Positions 36,024 to 46,100 of a DNA stretch of 64,000 nucleotides are shown here, one piece after another. Every line of letters starts with the position of its first letter. Within the stretch, counting starts at the first letter, position 1. The notes beneath the pieces were generated by a model. That model did not search any database. It was not told where the DNA came from and was given only the letters and a program-made list of their open reading frames with translations. The translations under genes and the position numbers were made by a program. Source of the stretch: Rhodopirellula sp. SM50 (GTDB lineage Bacteria; Planctomycetota; Planctomycetia; Pirellulales; Pirellulaceae); NCBI RefSeq assembly GCF_002289565.1, contig NZ_NTFY01000036.1:46512-110511 (forward strand), in the 5' to 3' direction.

Positions 36024-37272
36024 CAGGAACGTCTCTCCAAAAAATCCAAAGAATGAGCGCGGCAATCGCGGGCAAACACGAGGCCGCCGCCAACCCCACG
36101 TCGTAGGATCCGGTCACATCGACGAGTCGGCCGAACAGTTTCTGGGTCGGCGGAACCAGGAACCAGGCCGTCACCCCGGCGATCCCGGTGATCTTGCCTT
36201 GATGTTTGCCGGAAATGTCTTGCGTGAAGGCGTGATAGAGTGGAAACATGCCCAGCGCCCCCGCCCCGCCGAACAACAGCACGGCCAACAGCACCCAACC
36301 CTTGGGTAACAGCGGCAGGGTGAGCATCGTCAGGCAAAGCACGGCACATGCGGTGAAAACCATTTGTCGTGAGCGTGTCGGCGTGAAACCTTTCGCGCAC
36401 AACCACAACACGACCGCACCAACGCCGAGGCATCCGACATCGGTCGCCGCGAACCAAGCGGAATTGAACAGCAAGGTATGGGTTTCGGTGTAGTCACGGC
36501 CTTCTTGAAGGAACAGGTGCAACCAGGCGCGAAACAACTGCCACGTCGTGTTGATCAGGCAGACGATGATCAGCACCACGACCATGCGTCGTTGCAGCAA
36601 CACGCGCCAGGGTGTGGCTTGTTTGCGTTGTACGGCGTCGGCCGCCAGATCCGATGATCGAACGATCGAAAACCAGGCGGACACCCACACAATGCCGATC
36701 CCGCCGACGATCGCAAACGCCGGCCGCCAGCTGCCGACGTCGTCGGTCAACAACGCCAGCATGATCAGCGGCGCAGCGACCGCTCCGATCGAAGTCCCGC
36801 TTTGCAGCAAACCGTTGCCCATCGTTCGACCACGGGCTCGTGTCAGACTGCGGACCACTCGCACGCCACACGGCCAGTGCCCCGCTTCGAACACCCCGAG
36901 CAGCAGACGCAGCCACAAAAGATCTTGATAGCCGCTTGCCAATGCCGTGGCCGCGGTCACCGTGGACCATGAGATCACGACCACGGGATACAACCAGCGA
37001 ACGGGGACTAAGTCGGCAAGCACGCCGAACACGATCGATCCGATCACGAACCCGTATCCAAAGACGGCTTCGATATCACCGTACTGCTCGTTGACCAGAT
37101 CAAACTCCTGCATGATCCGCGCCGACGCACTGGCCAGCGTCTGGCGATCGAGATAGTTGAGCGCCGAGGCGAGCAGCAACAGGCCACAGATCAGAGCGAT
37201 CCGGACGGGGCTGACCGAGGGTGCCGCCTCGTCCGTCGGGGCGGAGTCGAGAGTGTGTTTGGATTCATCCAT
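35998..37272 (-). CDS. MFS transporter (ACS/ExuT-like)
   Basis: This 424-residue major facilitator has about 12 membrane segments. NYLDRQTLASASARIMQEFDL, WLRLLLGVFEAGHWPCGVRVV and RARGRTMGNGLLQSGTSIGA are the marks of the anion:cation symporter branch, which carries hexuronates, galactarate and similar acids. The ATG at 37272 overlaps the creatininase stop (TGA at 37265-37267) by eight bases, which suggests coupled translation. In-frame ATGs at 37287 and 37308 would lie deeper in that gene. Its 3' end overlaps the Tat-exported protein gene. The cargo is not known, but an organic acid is most likely by family. Confidence 0.8.
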   Translation of the reverse strand: MDESKHTLDSAPTDEAAPSVSPVRIALICGLLLLASALNYLDRQTLASASARIMQEFDLVNEQYGDIEAVFGYGFVIGSIVFGVLADLVPVRWLYPVVVISWSTVTAATALASGYQDLLWLRLLLGVFEAGHWPCGVRVVRSLTRARGRTMGNGLLQSGTSIGAVAAPLIMLALLTDDVGSWRPAFAIVGGIGIVWVSAWFSIVRSSDLAADAVQRKQATPWRVLLQRRMVVVLIIVCLINTTWQLFRAWLHLFLQEGRDYTETHTLLFNSAWFAATDVGCLGVGAVVLWLCAKGFTPTRSRQMVFTACAVLCLTMLTLPLLPKGWVLLAVLLFGGAGALGMFPLYHAFTQDISGKHQGKITGIAGVTAWFLVPPTQKLFGRLVDVTGSYDVGLAAASCLPAIAALILWIFWRDVPDESTPLED

Positions 37273-38020
37273 CCCAAGCTTGGCCATCCCATCCGGCGAC
37301 GCGTTCAATGAAACCGACCACCGCGTCGGCGAAGAGTTGCAGCAGTTGCTCTCCCTTTTCCGCGGTCGCGGCGGCCGGGTCGCCGACGTGTCCGGGGGCG
37401 GAGCGATCGGGCATCGTCCAAGCCCGCGACGCGGGCAGGAAGGGATTGCCGAACGGGATCTCGTCGACCTGCGTGTGATTGCGAACCAGCTGCGGTGCCA
37501 GTCGCAGGATCATCGACGTTTCCCATTCACCCGCGTGTCCCATTTCGTTCTGTCGCAAACCGGCCAGCTGGGATGACGGATCGGCCAGGTGCCAGTAGGT
37601 GGCCGCCAGCAGCAACAAGTCTTGGCGGTCTCGATATCGTTGCCGCAATTCAAAGATCACCTGTCGCGCCGGCACGTCGTTGCCACCATGACCGTTCAAG
37701 ATCACGATGCGGCGGAATCCGTGACGGATGAAGTTGTCCACCAGCCCGCTTAACAAGTCGAGGTAGACGCGCGGGTCGGCCGAAAGCGTGCCGGGGAAAT
37801 CCATGTGGTGGTGCGAGTTGCCGAGCCACATCAACGGTGCAACCAAGGCCGATTCGGCGAACGATCGATGCGCACGCGCCACGATTTCTCCCAGCAACAT
37901 ACTGTCGGTAAAGACGGGCATGTGCCGGCCATGTTGTTCCAACGCCGCGACGGGAATGATGACCGGTGTGTTGCGATCGAGCGCATCGACAACCGGCCAA
38001 GTCAGATCAGCGAGTTCCAT
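37265..38020 (-). CDS. Creatininase-family amidohydrolase
   Basis: This 251-residue protein belongs to the creatininase / mycofactocin-MftE superfamily of metal-dependent amidohydrolases. Metal-ligand motifs are ALEQHGRHMPVFTDSML (about residues 26-42), the His-rich LGNSHHHMDFPGT, LNGHGGND, and MGHAGEWETS. These cover the Glu, His and Asp ligands of the binuclear site. The ATG at 38020 begins MELADLTWP, the normal N-terminus. An ATG at 38065 would add 15 low-complexity residues. It heads an operon with an MFS transporter and a Tat-exported protein. Family members cleave creatinine, FAPy pyrimidines or other cyclic amides, and no specific substrate can be assigned. Confidence 0.85.
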   Translation of the reverse strand: MELADLTWPVVDALDRNTPVIIPVAALEQHGRHMPVFTDSMLLGEIVARAHRSFAESALVAPLMWLGNSHHHMDFPGTLSADPRVYLDLLSGLVDNFIRHGFRRIVILNGHGGNDVPARQVIFELRQRYRDRQDLLLLAATYWHLADPSSQLAGLRQNEMGHAGEWETSMILRLAPQLVRNHTQVDEIPFGNPFLPASRAWTMPDRSAPGHVGDPAAATAEKGEQLLQLFADAVVGFIERVAGWDGQAWDG

Positions 38021-38228
38021 GGTGGGCGATCGGAGGTGGGGGAAGAGGGAAGGCGGGGGACGCACTGCCGGCAGGGCGAAGTTGCGACGCAGGCTGGAGA
38101 TTCTAACCGGCTTTGTGCCCCGACGTGTTGACGATGGTCGAAAAGACCGATTGTCGATAGAATTTTGATGGATGGAGAGGTGGCCCTAAGCAACCAGCGG
38201 GAAACCGGTGACACAAGCCGGTGACACA

Positions 38229-40973
38229 ATGAACGCCCCGACAAACGAAAACGACGGCTTTGAGGGGTTGCCTTGGGTCAAGGCCCTGAGCGACGGGATC
38301 AGCCACAGTGATCAGCGGATTCGATTGGCCGGACTGACCGACGGCTGGGCCTTGGTCAATCATCGCGGGCGTGTGATTCGCGATGCGATGAAGTGTTTTT
38401 ACGAGCGGGTGATCGCGGAAGCTCCGCCGCGGGGCGCGATCGTCGTTTACGCCCTGGGCGGGACCGGGCGAGGCGAAATCTGTCCCGGCTCGGATGTCGA
38501 CATCGGCATCATCGTCGAAAATATCGAAGAGAACCAACACTTCCTGCGGCATCTTTCGAGTCGGCTGAGGGCGTTCGCGCCCCGCGTTCCGGGGCTGCGA
38601 AACGTCGTCAAAGCGAATGCCTTTCCGGATCTAAAAGACCGCGAACATTTTGATTTGAAGTCACTGGTCGCATTGCTCGATTGTGATCTGCTGGTCGGCG
38701 ATTCGGAATTGGACCACCGAATCCGACGCGTCTGCCGAGGGCGAGCGGCCGAGTTGGGACTCGATTTTATTTTTGCCGTTAACCAAGACTTGAGACGGTT
38801 TGATCAGCTGCATCCCCAGCCGCCCGGTGACATCGGAGGATTTCACGTCAAAAACGGAAAGGGCGGGCTGCGCGGGTTTCAGTTGGCGATGTGGTTGTAT
38901 TCGTTCGAACGCTGGGTCCCGTCGCTGCAGGTGTACCAGCAAGTGCGGAGCACCAGACGTTTCGATCGCGAGGGCGCGCCGTCGGCGACTGTCTTGGAAG
39001 CCGTCGGCGTGATCTTTTCGACCCGCTGTTGGATCGAACAGCGCCGCGCCGCTCAGGCTGCCGGCCGGCCGCGGGACTCCGGTGAAAAATTGGTCTCGCC
39101 GCTGTTGCTCGACGCCGCCGATATGGAGGCGTTCTTGTATCGGTTCGGTGCCGGAGGGTTGACGAAACTGCGCAACGCGCGGGACGTCATCGACTCGTAT
39201 CGTCATGAGACCATGGACCGGCTGCTCGAACGCGGCGTCGTCGTGCCGGACACCGATGGATTGGTGGTCTGGGGATCGGACGGGTTGCGGATCGGAACGG
39301 ATGCCTTGTTCAAGGACGCGACGGAGATGTTTTACAGTTTGTACCGCGCCCAACAGCGATTCTTGTTGCCCATCGATCGCGCCGTCAAACGCGCCGCTCG
39401 GAAGAATATCTCCGAATCGTTGCGGCCGGATCCGGCGCTGATCAAATTGATGATTTCGCCGGGGCCGGTGTATCCGGCGATCAAAGATTGGTTCGACTTC
39501 GGGGTCTTGGAAAAGCTGTTGCCCGGTTTCGGAGAGCTTTCCAATCAGCTTTATCAGCCGGGGCATCGGGCGGCGACCCTGACGCGAGCGGCTCGGGCGG
39601 TCCAACGGCTGGAGGGCTTGGAGTACCTCGATACGTTGAAGCGGTCCGCGGTCAGCTCACGCGACGAAGCCTATTTTTTGCGTCAGTACCAGGACATCGG
39701 TGATTCAGGCCGTGGTGCGTTGCGGCTGGCGCTGTTGACCGACGAGATTCCTCAAACGGTGTACATGTCTGCCGTCCCCTCCGGCCCCCCTGATTATGAT
39801 CCGCAAGTCTATGGCGAATCCGTTCGGCGTTATGTGAACGAGCATCTCAGTAACCTGCCGGGACTTTCCGGACCGACACTCCGCACGATCGAGTTTCTGT
39901 TGTTGAAGAAACGTGAGTTGCTCAAGTGGGCCGAAGCGGGAAGCCATCCGCAGGTCCTGGAGAGTTGGCGGCGGGAACTCGAACGCTTGCATTCGCGCGA
40001 TTCCGCCGACACGATTCGAGCCCTCGCGCTGTTTGCTTACGCCGCGTTTGATTTTCGCAATCCTCAGGGAGTGGCTCGCATTCGCTTGGAGCCGGAGCAA
40101 TGGCAAAAGATTCAAAACCTGACGCAAAACTTGTTGCACGGAGAATTGGGCGTCGGCGGTCGATCGTTCGAAGACCACTACTTTGACCCCACCGGCCAGC
40201 GGATCGGTGCGTTGCTGCCCCACCGGCTGCTGGCCAGTCCACACGTCGACAATTCACTTCGGCAAACCTATGAAGGCACCGAGACGCTCGATCCGCAACG
40301 CGCCCACCGGATCATCTTTGCCTTGACGGCGGTCGTGCAAACCGGACGCCCCAAGGTGGAGCTCAAACGTGACGGCGACTACTACCGATTGACGCTTTAT
40401 TCCTGGGACTTTCCGGGGCTGTTTTGGCGGGTCGCCGGCGCGCTGCATGAAATGGGATGCGCCATCCGTTCGACGGATCTTTACGAAATCCCCGATCCCG
40501 CCGGTCAGGCCACCGACGGCGAAACGCTGCCGCCCAACGAGCGACATCTGATCGTCGACGTGCTCACCTTTGATGCCACGGCCGTCTCCAATGAGAACTG
40601 GGAAGATGAAGTCAAACGGCGGATCTCCAGTCGACTTGAAAACCCAGATGAACGGTTAAGTGACAACACGGCAGAGATTCTCAGGCCGGTCCTGGACACG
40701 CTTTATCCGCAGTTGACCGACCTCGGGGACGGCCGGATCAAGTTTTCCTGCAATTCGCCCCCGGCGGATCAAGGCACCCGCTACGCGATCAGCCGACTGC
40801 TCTCCGAACGGGCGGGCGCCAGCATCGAATCGATCGTCCGAGACGGCACACGCGACTGGCCGGTCCCGCGAATGAATTTCTATGTGCGTGTGGACAGCAG
40901 TGTCGAAGCGGTCGCCGAAACGCTGCGCGACGATCTGGGCGATGTGGCGATCGACGCCGAGGTCTTGGTGTAA
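38229..40973 (+). CDS. GlnD-like nucleotidyltransferase with degenerate HD region
   Basis: This 914-residue protein is built like the PII uridylyltransferase GlnD. The nucleotidyltransferase site is GGTGRGEICPGSDVDIGI (about residues 77-94), followed by FDLKSLVALLDCDLLVGD and KNGKGGLRGFQLAMW, equivalent to GlnD's K-x-G-x-GGLRD. Two ACT-like regions lie at the C-terminus (YYRLTLYSWDFPGLFWRVAG about 718-737, and TRYAISRLLSERAGASIES about 850). The central HD phosphohydrolase domain is not recognisable: LLTDEIP stands where GlnD has the HD(I/A)GKG motif, and the surrounding His residues are missing. It may only uridylylate, or have another target. The ATG at 38229 was preferred over a GTG at 38208. 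Confidence 0.8.
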   Translation: MNAPTNENDGFEGLPWVKALSDGISHSDQRIRLAGLTDGWALVNHRGRVIRDAMKCFYERVIAEAPPRGAIVVYALGGTGRGEICPGSDVDIGIIVENIEENQHFLRHLSSRLRAFAPRVPGLRNVVKANAFPDLKDREHFDLKSLVALLDCDLLVGDSELDHRIRRVCRGRAAELGLDFIFAVNQDLRRFDQLHPQPPGDIGGFHVKNGKGGLRGFQLAMWLYSFERWVPSLQVYQQVRSTRRFDREGAPSATVLEAVGVIFSTRCWIEQRRAAQAAGRPRDSGEKLVSPLLLDAADMEAFLYRFGAGGLTKLRNARDVIDSYRHETMDRLLERGVVVPDTDGLVVWGSDGLRIGTDALFKDATEMFYSLYRAQQRFLLPIDRAVKRAARKNISESLRPDPALIKLMISPGPVYPAIKDWFDFGVLEKLLPGFGELSNQLYQPGHRAATLTRAARAVQRLEGLEYLDTLKRSAVSSRDEAYFLRQYQDIGDSGRGALRLALLTDEIPQTVYMSAVPSGPPDYDPQVYGESVRRYVNEHLSNLPGLSGPTLRTIEFLLLKKRELLKWAEAGSHPQVLESWRRELERLHSRDSADTIRALALFAYAAFDFRNPQGVARIRLEPEQWQKIQNLTQNLLHGELGVGGRSFEDHYFDPTGQRIGALLPHRLLASPHVDNSLRQTYEGTETLDPQRAHRIIFALTAVVQTGRPKVELKRDGDYYRLTLYSWDFPGLFWRVAGALHEMGCAIRSTDLYEIPDPAGQATDGETLPPNERHLIVDVLTFDATAVSNENWEDEVKRRISSRLENPDERLSDNTAEILRPVLDTLYPQLTDLGDGRIKFSCNSPPADQGTRYAISRLLSERAGASIESIVRDGTRDWPVPRMNFYVRVDSSVEAVAETLRDDLGDVAIDAEVLV

Positions 40974-41277
40974 CGCCCCTCACCCCGCACGACACGTCGC
41001 TGCGGGGTATCGTGGGTTGGCTCGTCCCCGGTCCCCGAGCGGTCGCCTGTGAAAACGAGGTGGGATGTGACCGTCGCCCCCCGCTGCGAGGTCGGGTCGT
41101 GCACGATGGACGCCTCGTCGAACCCTCTGGGTTGGCGGAGTTCCCTCATTCAGCATCTCGGCACAAGCCGCTCCGGCCGATTGCGGCCCACAGTTTTTCA
41201 AAGAACCCGAGGTGGTGCGGTTAGCCGCAAAATTGACGCGGCGGTCCGGCGATTGAGCAACACGAGAAGCAGAATCC
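40974..41277. other. Intergenic gap between glnD-like and HDOD-GGDEF genes
   Basis: These 304 bases hold no supported gene. The only structure seen is a 7-base-stem hairpin (CCCCGCA at 40983-40989 pairing with TGCGGGG at 41001-41007) just after the glnD-like stop, with no T-run. It could mark a factor-dependent terminator. Confidence 0.4.
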
Positions 41278-42849
41278 ATGATGGATTGCGAACTGAGCAA
41301 CAAGAGTACGATGAATCCAGACATTGCGAAGATCGTTGATGGCGAAAACATGCCTTCGCCTCCCACCATTGCTGCTCGACTTCTGGACCTGGTCAACCAA
41401 CCCGATGCCAGAATCGCTGACATCACCAAAGTGATCAGCGCCGATCCCAAGTTGTCGGCCAAATTGATCGACTACTGCAATTCGCCGATCGTCGCTTCGG
41501 CGCGGACCGTCGGCAGCCTGCAGCAGGCGATTCCGTTATTGGGCATGCGAACGCTTCGCTTGCTGTCGTTGTCTTTCTCGCTGATGGACACGCAGGGACA
41601 ATCGGGGTTTCCCTATGACGAATTTTGGCGTCGTTCGCTGGCGACGGCGATCGCAGCCAAGCTGATCGCCAAGCAAGCCGAACAGAACGCCGACGAATCC
41701 TTCTTGTTGGGGCTGGTGTTCAACATCGGTGCGATGGGAATCGGCAACGCTTATTCGGATGAATTGGCACTTCGGTTCGAATCGGATGAGCTGTTGGACA
41801 ATCTCAGCGTCGACATCGAACGTGAAATCTGCGGCGCCGACCGCTATGAAGTGGGCAGTTGCCTGTTGGAAAAGTGGAACTTTCCCGCCGCCATGATCGA
41901 GGTGTTAAAGACCTACGACCCCGATGCCGCTGACCTGCCTTCCAAACTGTTTTGCGTCAGTCAGCAGGTCGGCAAGTTGCTGTTGTCGGCCGAACCGGTG
42001 GACCGTGAAATCGTCGGGGTTCGCAAGTCCGCCGGCGAGATGCTGGGCATCCAAGACGAACAGTTTGACGTCCTCTTCGACGCGATGATCGCCGAATGGA
42101 AAGGCTACGAAACACTCTTTAAGTTCGAATCGATCGCGTTTGATTCGATCAAAGACCTGGAGGCGCGGGCCAAAGAATCCATGGTCCAGATTTCGCTGAG
42201 CATGGAACGCACGATTCGCGAAATGTCCGAACAGCAACAAGAGCTTCGCCAAATCGCGCTGCTGGATAGCTTGACGCAATTGAAGAACCGCTCCGCCTTT
42301 GACGCCGAAGTTTTCCAGCTGTCCAATCAGTTTCGTCGGCAATCCCAGTCGTTCGGTTTGATCATCGCGGACATCGATCACTTCAAAATCTTTAACGACA
42401 CCTACGGGCACGCGGCCGGTGACGATGTGTTGCGTGAAGTCGCTGCCTGTCTGAAACGAAACTGCAGGCAGTACGACACGGTGTATCGATTCGGCGGCGA
42501 AGAATTCGTCGTGCTGGTCGGCAATTGCGATTACGACTCCACGCTGAAGGTTGCCGAACGGTTGAGAAACGCGATCGAGACGTTGCAGGTCGATGTGGGT
42601 GGCAACAAATTGTGTGTGACAACCAGCTTGGGCGTTTGCTGGGTCGACCGTGGGCGTCACGACAACTTCAACACACTGTTCGAAAAAGCTGACGCCAGTT
42701 TGTACGAAGCGAAACGCAAGGGACGCAACAACTGCGTCGCCATCACCGCCTCCTCGTCACATCATTCGGTGATCGACGCGGCCGGAAGTCATCCGACCGC
42801 CCAGGCTCCGGTCGGGGCGGCCGCCACGGTGGTCAGCCCGATCCAGTAG
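41278..42849 (+). CDS. HDOD-domain diguanylate cyclase (GGDEF)
   Basis: This 523-residue cytosolic protein has an N-terminal HDOD signalling domain at about 20-220 (MPSPPTIAARLLDLVNQPDA, VISADPKLSAKLIDYCNS). A coiled-coil-like linker follows (MERTIREMSEQQQELRQIA), then a GGDEF domain at about 340-495. The active site reads FGGEEF at about 404-409, with RQYD (397-400) as the inhibitory I-site. DIDHFKIFNDTYGHAAGD carries the Mg/GTP-binding Asp residues. It should make cyclic di-GMP with product inhibition. The first ATG at 41278 is followed by another at 41281, and either could be used. The Ala/Ser-rich tail has no known function. Confidence 0.9.
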   Translation: MMDCELSNKSTMNPDIAKIVDGENMPSPPTIAARLLDLVNQPDARIADITKVISADPKLSAKLIDYCNSPIVASARTVGSLQQAIPLLGMRTLRLLSLSFSLMDTQGQSGFPYDEFWRRSLATAIAAKLIAKQAEQNADESFLLGLVFNIGAMGIGNAYSDELALRFESDELLDNLSVDIEREICGADRYEVGSCLLEKWNFPAAMIEVLKTYDPDAADLPSKLFCVSQQVGKLLLSAEPVDREIVGVRKSAGEMLGIQDEQFDVLFDAMIAEWKGYETLFKFESIAFDSIKDLEARAKESMVQISLSMERTIREMSEQQQELRQIALLDSLTQLKNRSAFDAEVFQLSNQFRRQSQSFGLIIADIDHFKIFNDTYGHAAGDDVLREVAACLKRNCRQYDTVYRFGGEEFVVLVGNCDYDSTLKVAERLRNAIETLQVDVGGNKLCVTTSLGVCWVDRGRHDNFNTLFEKADASLYEAKRKGRNNCVAITASSSHHSVIDAAGSHPTAQAPVGAAATVVSPIQ

Positions 42850-42889
42850 GCGGCCACTCGCTGACCGGCCTGTTGATGTCATCAGCCGT

Positions 42890-42963
42890 TTGGCGCGAGC
42901 CTACGGGCGCTGCTGCGTTTTCTTCGTGCGACAGGCCCGTACGCTCGCGCGAAACGGCTGATC
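42890..42963. repeat. Inverted repeat, family B (copy 2)
   Basis: CAGCCGTTTGGCGCGAGCCTACGGGC on the left pairs with GCCCGTACGCTCGCGCGAAACGGCTG on the right, around a T-rich loop (GCTGCGTTTTCTTCGTGCGACAG). It matches the inner pair of the element at 24405-24540. It lies in the gap between convergent genes and could fold into a strong hairpin in either transcript. Confidence 0.75.
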
Positions 42964-43026
42964 TCACCTGTGATCGGATCAAATCAACAGGCGGTGACGC
43001 TTTGTGGTGGCGTTGAGGACAACGCC

Positions 43027-43122
43027 GGATCGCAAGCTGGAAGCTTACGCCACTGGAGTGGATCGCAAGCTGGAAGCTTACGCCACTGGAGTGGATCGCA
43101 AGCTGGAAGCTTACGCCACTGG
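43027..43122. repeat. Three tandem 33-bp repeats, family D, overlapping a gene end
   Basis: The unit GGATCGCAAGCTGGAAGCTT-ACGCCACTGGAGT occurs at 43027, 43060 and 43093, with the last copy truncated. Each contains the palindrome AAGCTGGAAGCTT-like core. The third copy covers the final codons and the TAA stop (43111-43113) of the minus-strand 5-oxoprolinase gene. Related sequence recurs at 63037-63153. Confidence 0.9.
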
Positions 43123-46100
43123 GGTTCCCCAGCCGCCACCGCCGGGCGTTTCGATGCGGAGCCGATCGCCCGCACCGACTTCGAGGGTCGTCGCGGCGGG
43201 TAAATCAATCGGCGGCGTTCCGGATTGGATCAACCGGTTGCGTCCCGACAAACCGGCCCCTCCTCCCGATACGCCGTACGGCGCGGTCGTCCGGCGACTG
43301 GTGATCAGCGAAACCGTCAAGGGACGCAAAAATTCAAACTCACGCACCAATCCATCACCGCCACGATGTTGACCGACGCCACCGCTGCCGCGACGGATCG
43401 AAAATTCCACCAACCGAATCGGCAGGCGTGTTTCCAGCACTTCCGGATCGGTGATGCGCGTGTTGGTCATGTGTGTGTGCACGCCGTCGGCGCCCGGGCC
43501 GAAAACCGTTGCCCCGCTGCCGCCTCCGATCGTTTCGTAGTAGCCGAACGATGCGTCGCCGATCAGCACGTTGTTCATCGTGCCCTGGCTGGCGGCGACG
43601 GAGCGAAAAACGGGACCGGAGTCCTTGGTCGAACCGATCGCGCCGAGCAGCACATCGACGACCCGCTGGCTGGTTTCGACGTTCCCCGCGACCACCGCGG
43701 CGCATCGGGCCGGATCTTCATCGCGTGGCGGCGACAACAATCCGGTCGGCAATCTCAAGTCGATCGGGCGCAGCACTCCGTCACACAGTGGAAGATTTGA
43801 ATCACAGAAACACCGCATCACGTACAGCACCGCCGAACAGACGATCGACGGCGTCGCGTTGTAACCGTTGGGGTGCACGCCGCTGGTGCCATTGAAATCG
43901 ACCACCAAGCGGTCGCCGTCACGCTGCAGCCGGACCGCGATCACGGTGCCATCATCGAGCGTGTCTTTGAACCGCATTTCCGATTTCGGCAAACTGCGAA
44001 TCCAGCGGACCACGGAATCCGACGCGACGTCCAACAAGCGGTCCATCATGGTTTCGACGTGCCGCAGCGAAAGCTCCTTGCTCATCTGTTGCAGCGCTCG
44101 GGCGCCTTCCTGTCCCGCAGCGATTTGAGCATGCAGATCGGCCAGGTTTTCCGCGACGTTGCGTGAGGGGTAGGGGCCGCTGGAAAGCAATTCGCCCAGT
44201 TCGTCTTCGTGCGACACCCCGTTGCGCACGAGTGCGAATCCGCGTATCAAAACGCCTTCTTCGGCAAGCGAGTTGGCCATCGGAGGCATCGACCCGGGAG
44301 TCTTGCCGCCGATCTCGGCATGGTGGGCTCGGCTGGCGACGAAAAACGACGGCTGGGCAGCAGACGCGGTTTGGTCATTGCCACTGTCGTTGCAAAAGAC
44401 CGGTGTCACGACGGTGACGTCGGGCAAGTGCGACCCTCCCGCATACGGGTCGTTGGAAACGTAACAATCGCCGGCGGACATTTGGGGGAACAATCCGGCC
44501 AAGGCACGGACGGTGTGCCCCATCGCACCTAAGTGCACGGGGACATGTGGGGCGTTGGCGATCAGCGTGCCGTCGCCCCGGAACACCGCGCAGCTGAAAT
44601 CCAGTCGCTCTTTGACGTTCACGCTGACCGCGGTGCGACGCAGCACTTCTCCCATCGCATCGGCAATACTCTGCAACCGTCGAGCGACGATCTCCATCTG
44701 CACCGCTTCGCCGGCACTTTGACCCGCTTCGCTTTGGGGATCCCCCTCGGACACCGGCACCTCGCAAAGCGCGAGCGTGATCGCTCCATCGTCACAGACG
44801 ACGCCCTCCCAATTCGGCTCGACGATCAGCGTCGACTGGTCACTGACCACGATGCTGCCCGGGGCGATCGTCTGACCACTGGAAAGCTGGTCGCGATCGA
44901 GCAGTTGGAACTGGTACCAGCGACCGCGGTGAAACACCGCCGTCGTTTCCGGATCGTCGCGGCGGGGCGATCCGCCCGCACCTTGTCTGTCGGGCTTGCT
45001 CGGGTCGTCGGCCAACCATTGCTCGGCATGCGGTGACAGGCCGCCGGTCGCTTCGCATCGCAGACTGACCAGTTCGATCGGATGTCCGTCGCGGCGGTAC
45101 CCGAATCGGTGTTGATGTTCGTGGTGAAACCGATCGGACAAGGACTGCAGGATCCGCTCGGGGGAATCTTTGATCGTCAGCGGAATTGAGGCATCCGTGC
45201 CCACGTAGCGACAGTCGCATTCCAGACGCGTCTGCACCGATTTCGGTTGGTCGTGTCGCAACGACTCGATCGTCTGGGCGGTCAGGTCATCGGCCGCGGT
45301 CTGGAAGTCGGCCCCGCTGACCTGATCGAGTCTGCGATAGATCCCGACCGTTTCAATGCGTCCGCTGGTGGCAACGCCCATACCCACGGCGCTCAACACA
45401 CTCGCGCGGGGATGATCGACGATTCGGCGGATGCCCAGCGCATCGGCGACTCGGCAAATCAGTTGCGCGGCGGCGCCGCCGAATCCGACCAACGCGTGGT
45501 CGCGGACATCGACGCCGCGCGCGGTGGTGATCGCGCGGACCGCTTCGGCCATGTGGGTGACTGCGATGTCCAGGAACCCTTCGGCAAGCGATTCGATCGA
45601 CTCCGGGGCTGCGGGCATGCGTGAGGCGACGTGTTCGATCCGTTCGCGCGAGGCGGCCGGCAGCAGGGGAAACGGAAATCGGTCCACGCGCAATCGCCCC
45701 AGCAAGACGTTGGCATCGGTCACCGTCAGCGGTCCGCCGCTACCGTAACAAGCCGGTCCCGGTGCCGCGCCGGCGCTGGACGGACCGACCACCAATCGTC
45801 CGCCTTGGAAGTCACAGATCGATCCTCCACCGGCGGCCACCGTGTGGATGTCCATCATCGGAGTCATCACCCGCAGGTCGGCGATGCGAGTTTCATAGCG
45901 TCGCCCGACCTGGCCATCGAAGCGGCTGACGTCGGTGCTGGTTCCGCCCATGTCCAATCCGATCGCCAACGGGCACTGATGGGTCTGGGCGACGTGGCGG
46001 AGTCCGACGACGCCGCCGGCCGGTCCGGAAAGGACACTGTCCCGCCCGCGAAATTCTTCGTGGCCGACCAGATTCCCACCGCTGGTCATCAATTGCAACT

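Noticed and set aside
43027..43122. Three regular 33-base repeats considered as a CRISPR array
   Set aside because: The repeats are directly adjacent with no unique spacers, and no cas gene is nearby.
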